This document shows positions 32,353 through 35,171 of a stretch of 35,171 nt of DNA, one piece after another. The stretch is from positions 1 to 35,171 of the forward strand of contig CAMCXB010000021.1 of assembly GCA_945883145.1 (NCBI GenBank), given 5' to 3'. A program made the position numbers and the translations under genes. This DNA is from Bordetella parapertussis. Its GTDB lineage: Bacteria; Pseudomonadota; Gammaproteobacteria; Burkholderiales; Burkholderiaceae_D. The notes below the pieces were generated by a model. That model saw nothing but the letters and a program-made list of their open reading frames with translations. It was not told where the DNA came from and made no database searches. Every line of letters starts with the position of its first letter. Positions within the stretch are counted from its first letter, which is position 1.

Positions 32353-33510
32353 ATGACGACACTCACCAATTTGCTGGATCTTGATTCAGAAGGGCTGGTC
32401 GCTTGGTGCGGTCAGCTTGGAGAGAAACCGTTTCGAGCTAGGCAATTACAGCGTTGGGTACATCAGTTTGGCGTAAGTGATTTTGACGCTATGACTGATT
32501 TGGCAAAATCGCTGCGCGATAAATTAAAAATTCACGCCTGTGTCACAGCGCCTGCCATTATTAGTGATCACACTTCAACTGATGGCACTCGTAAATGGTT
32601 AATCGACGTTGGCAATGGCAATGCAGTCGAAACCGTATTCATCCCTGAAGAAAATCGCGGCACCTTGTGTGTTTCCACGCAAGCTGGTTGCGCGATCAAT
32701 TGTCGTTTTTGTTCGACTGGTAAACAAGGTTTTTCACGCAATCTCACTGTGGCTGAAATTATTGGTCAATTGTGGATGGCTGAATTCACATTGCGCCGGA
32801 CTAAGGGTGAAGCTGCTGGACCTAAAGGTGAACGTCAAATAACCAATGTCGTGATGATGGGCATGGGTGAGCCTTTGCTGAATTATGAACCTACCATCGC
32901 TGCATTAAAACTCATGCTAGACGATCATGCTTATGGCTTGTCTCGTCGCAGAGTAACGGTGTCGACGAGTGGTGTGGTGCCAATGATGGATAAGTTGGGA
33001 CAGGATTGTCCAGTAGCTTTGGCCGTATCCTTGCATGCATCGAACGACAAATTGCGTGACATGTTAGTACCGCTGAATAAAAAACATGATTTGTCAGAAC
33101 TAATCGCTGCTTGCAAACGTTATCTTGCATTCGCTCCCAGAGATTTCATCACGCTGGAGTACTGCATGTTAGATGGTGTGAATGACAGCGATGAACATGC
33201 AAGAGAGTTGCTCTCGTTGGTGCGCGATTTGCCTTGTAAGTTTAATCTCATTCCGTTTAATCCTTTTCCGGAGTCTGGATTGAAACGTTCAGCTGCAGGC
33301 AGAATTAAAGCATTTGCTCAAATCTTGATGGATGCAGGTATTGTGACGACTGTAAGAAAAACACGCGGTGATGATATTGATGCTGCATGTGGTCAGCTAG
33401 CTGGCGATATACAAGATAGAACGCATGTGCAGGAACGAATGCAACGCATGCAAGACTATCAACAAAAATATGGCAAAGATTTTGGTCGTATTGTGGAGAT
33501 TCCAGGGTGA
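32353..33510 (+). CDS. rlmN: Dual-specificity 23S rRNA/tRNA (adenine-C2) methyltransferase, radical SAM
   Basis: RlmN methylates A2503 of 23S rRNA and A37 of some tRNAs. From ATG 32353 it has 385 residues. The radical SAM motif is CAINCRFCSTGKQGFSRN (Cys113, 117, 120). MMGMGEPLLNYE, RRVTVSTSGVVPMMD and LAVSLHASND follow. The C-terminal KTRGDDIDAACGQLAG carries the cysteine that takes part in methyl transfer. An upstream in-frame TTG at 32308 would put the start inside the inverted repeat and adds non-family residues. The stop overlaps the pilW start by four bases. Confidence 0.95.
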   Translation: MTTLTNLLDLDSEGLVAWCGQLGEKPFRARQLQRWVHQFGVSDFDAMTDLAKSLRDKLKIHACVTAPAIISDHTSTDGTRKWLIDVGNGNAVETVFIPEENRGTLCVSTQAGCAINCRFCSTGKQGFSRNLTVAEIIGQLWMAEFTLRRTKGEAAGPKGERQITNVVMMGMGEPLLNYEPTIAALKLMLDDHAYGLSRRRVTVSTSGVVPMMDKLGQDCPVALAVSLHASNDKLRDMLVPLNKKHDLSELIAACKRYLAFAPRDFITLEYCMLDGVNDSDEHARELLSLVRDLPCKFNLIPFNPFPESGLKRSAAGRIKAFAQILMDAGIVTTVRKTRGDDIDAACGQLAGDIQDRTHVQERMQRMQDYQQKYGKDFGRIVEIPG

Positions 33511-34271
33511 GAGTTTTCATTTTATTGGTAGCGCTCTTACTTGCTGCGTGTGCACAGCCATCAATGCAAGATAAGAGCGCAAACAGTGCTGAGCATGATA
33601 ATCGTCATCGTGCGGAGCTGCGTGTTGAGCTTGCTTCTGCTTACTACGCTGAAGGTCAATACAGTACAGCACTAAAAGAAGTGGACACTGCACTGTCAAT
33701 TGATCCCAGCTTGGCGGGGGCACATGGTTTACGTGGTTTGGTTTTGATGCAAACCGGTCAAGACAAACAAGCAGAACGCAGTTTGCGTGAAGCTTTACGA
33801 CTTGCGCCAGAAAATCCAGATTGGCAAAACAATATGGGTTGGTTTGTTTGTCAGCGTCAGTCAGCTAAAGCAGCCATGCCTTATTTTTTACAAGCGCTTG
33901 CTAATAAAGCGTATAGCTCACCGCAAAAAGCTTTGCTCAATGCGGGATTGTGTAGCTTAAAAGATCGCGATGTAATCAATGCAGAATTTTATTTTCAGCG
34001 CGCTTTACAATTCGAACCTAATCTTGTTTTGGCACGGGTAAAGTTAGCTAAAATTTATTTCGAGCGCGGTGATTTAGCGCAAGCGCGTCGACATATTTTA
34101 GTTGCAGTACAAAGCGAAAAAGTTGTTGTCGAAGATTTGATGATGGCTATTCATATTGAACGTAAATTAGGTGATCGTGCAGCTGAAAAGAGTTTGGTTT
34201 CTAAACTCAAACGACTGTATCCCGATGCACCTAAAGCAGCAGGGTATTTTGGTGGTGAACTTGATGAGTGA
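33507..34271 (+). CDS. pilW: Type IV pilus assembly lipoprotein PilW/PilF, TPR repeats
   Basis: This outer-membrane lipoprotein guides assembly of the PilQ secretin in organisms with type IV pili. The 254 residues start with a lipoprotein signal MRVFILLVALLLAAC (lipidated Cys15). At least four TPR-like helical repeats follow, for example ASAYYAEGQYSTALKEVDTA, AGAHGLRGLVLMQTGQDKQA and AEFYFQRALQFEPNLVLARV. The start is GTG, overlapping the rlmN stop (GTGA). The gene order rlmN-pilW-rodZ-ispG is standard in betaproteobacteria and supports the name over a generic TPR protein. Confidence 0.88.
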   Translation: MRVFILLVALLLAACAQPSMQDKSANSAEHDNRHRAELRVELASAYYAEGQYSTALKEVDTALSIDPSLAGAHGLRGLVLMQTGQDKQAERSLREALRLAPENPDWQNNMGWFVCQRQSAKAAMPYFLQALANKAYSSPQKALLNAGLCSLKDRDVINAEFYFQRALQFEPNLVLARVKLAKIYFERGDLAQARRHILVAVQSEKVVVEDLMMAIHIERKLGDRAAEKSLVSKLKRLYPDAPKAAGYFGGELDE

Positions 34272-34797
34272 TAAGAACAACGAAAAAATTGTTGCGGGTG
34301 TCGAGTTAGAAGAGGATCACTCTCAAAAAGATCCCTATTCTGAGATAGAACTGCCAGGGGAAAAATTAGCTACGCGTCGTCGTGAACTGAATTTAACTTT
34401 AGAGCAAGTGTCACAAACGCTCAAGTTAAGTACACGACAAATTGCAGCAATTGAGGTCAATGATTTTGCTGCACTTGCAGGGATTACAACCGTAAAGGGA
34501 TTTATTCGCTCCTATGCAAAATTGCTAGGTTTAGATCCTGATCCCTTAGTTCAGATGGTAACGCATGAAGTACGCGCTGATTATGATCCTGTCTTACGTC
34601 GCCCTTTGCCAGCGGCGAGTGTCTCAGCGATTAACCATACCTCACTTGAGCGTAGCCGTCTTGGTGCTAACTTAATGCGTTTTGCGATGATGGTGTTGAG
34701 TGTAATGCTGCTCGCACTTTTCGCGCATGACATGGGTTGGTTAGTAGCTTCGCCGTTGAATTTACCCAGTACTTTGTTAAGAGTAATCGCGCCATGA
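34264..34797 (+). CDS. rodZ: RodZ-like helix-turn-helix membrane protein, short form
   Basis: RodZ links the MreB cytoskeleton to the membrane and cell-wall machinery. This copy has 177 residues. A Glu/Asp-rich N-terminus comes first, then an HTH_25 domain (about 30-98; GEKLATRRRELNLTLEQVSQ, VKGFIRSYAKLLGLDPDPLV), a basic stretch, and one membrane helix (about 137-157; FAMMVLSVMLLALFA). Only about 20 residues follow the helix. Standard RodZ proteins are around 300 residues or more and have a periplasmic beta domain (DUF4115), which is missing here. No frameshift is visible, as the stop overlaps the ispG start (ATGA), so the short form looks genuine. ATG 34264 overlaps the pilW end by eight bases. 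Confidence 0.82.
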   Translation: MSDKNNEKIVAGVELEEDHSQKDPYSEIELPGEKLATRRRELNLTLEQVSQTLKLSTRQIAAIEVNDFAALAGITTVKGFIRSYAKLLGLDPDPLVQMVTHEVRADYDPVLRRPLPAASVSAINHTSLERSRLGANLMRFAMMVLSVMLLALFAHDMGWLVASPLNLPSTLLRVIAP

Positions 34798-35171
34798 TTA
34801 AATATGATCAAAATCAGATTGCTTCAGGTCCTGAAAATCGTCACTCACGACGCAGTGTTAGTGTGCGTTATGGTTCACGTGAAGTGATTATCGGAGGGGA
34901 TGCACCTATCGTTGTGCAATCCATGACGAATACCGATACAGCCGATGTAATTGGAACAGCGATACAAGTGAAAGAATTAGCGCGTGCAGGATCCGAAATA
35001 GTACGCATCACAGTTAACACGCCGGAAGCAGCTGCTGCAGTCGTTGCTATACGTGAGCAACTCGAAAAAATGGATATCGATGTACCTCTAGTGGGTGATT
35101 TTCATTATAACGGACATACTTTACTCAATGATTATCCTGAGTGTGCACAAGCATTATCGAAGTATCGTATC
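34794..35171 (+). CDS. ispG: 4-Hydroxy-3-methylbut-2-enyl diphosphate synthase, 5' part
   Basis: The frame runs off the right edge after 126 codons. IspG is an iron-sulfur enzyme of the non-mevalonate isoprenoid pathway, converting methylerythritol cyclodiphosphate to HMBPP. Signatures are APIVVQSMTNTDTADVIGTA, AGSEIVRITVNTPEAA and the strongly conserved VPLVGDFHYNGHTLL, then CAQALSKYRI at the edge. The Fe-S cysteines lie beyond the window. The ATG at 34794 overlaps the rodZ stop by four bases. Confidence 0.95.
   Translation, partial: MIKYDQNQIASGPENRHSRRSVSVRYGSREVIIGGDAPIVVQSMTNTDTADVIGTAIQVKELARAGSEIVRITVNTPEAAAAVVAIREQLEKMDIDVPLVGDFHYNGHTLLNDYPECAQALSKYRI

Noticed and set aside
34171..34263. 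Upstream extension of the rodZ frame
   Set aside because: The extra residues overlap pilW coding sequence and lack family similarity; ATG 34264 fits the RodZ N-terminus.

Overview
The window looks like a chromosomal segment of a betaproteobacterium, most likely order Burkholderiales, with unusually low G+C for that group. Pointers are a DUF2863-type gene, the order mdh / gntR / sdhCDAB-sdhE-gltA / odhA-odhB-lpd / zapE, a structured leader in front of odhA where Burkholderiales carry the described sucA RNA motif, and the ndk-rlmN-pilW-rodZ-ispG string. No phage, insertion sequence, CRISPR array or rRNA was seen. No gene-free stretch exceeds 300 bases; the longest are about 230 bases (8876-9105, 16137-16365, 31614-31847).

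Region 1 (1-4249, + strand) is the malate-cleaving arm of the serine cycle: the 3' part of mtkB (malate-CoA ligase alpha), ppc (PEP carboxylase) and mcl (malyl-CoA lyase), closely spaced in one direction. It is visibly richer in G+C than the rest and ends next to a tRNA-Pro(GGG) gene, so it may be an acquired module. It implies C1 (methylotrophic) or glyoxylate-forming metabolism. PEP carboxylase makes oxaloacetate, malate dehydrogenase makes malate, MtkAB makes malyl-CoA, and Mcl yields glyoxylate plus acetyl-CoA.

Region 2 (4377-10095, - strand) holds tRNA-Pro with a strong promoter, a DUF2863 gene, a 58-residue membrane peptide gene, acnA and mdh. The peptide gene and mdh are followed by clear Rho-independent terminators.

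Region 3 (10269-22152, + strand) is a TCA-cycle block: a GntR/HutC-type regulator with a palindromic site in the divergent promoter, succinate dehydrogenase with its flavinylation factor, citrate synthase ending in a terminator, then the 2-oxoglutarate dehydrogenase complex. Hairpins without a U-tract precede odhA, odhB and lpd.

Region 4 (22181-30863, + strand) contains a lipoprotein, zapE, two small genes, a YoaA/DinG-type helicase, surE-pcm-nlpD and rlmD. rpoS, normally beside nlpD, is absent. A perfect 12-bp terminator separates rlmD from the convergent BI-1 membrane protein gene (30921-31613).

Region 5 (31848-35171, + strand) is ndk, rlmN, pilW, a short rodZ-like gene lacking the periplasmic domain, and the 5' part of ispG. 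The last four overlap end to start. The main points for a second look are the atypical PEP carboxylase allosteric site, the composition shift at the tRNA, the missing rpoS, the short RodZ, the 58-residue gene and the structured leaders of the 2-oxoglutarate dehydrogenase genes.
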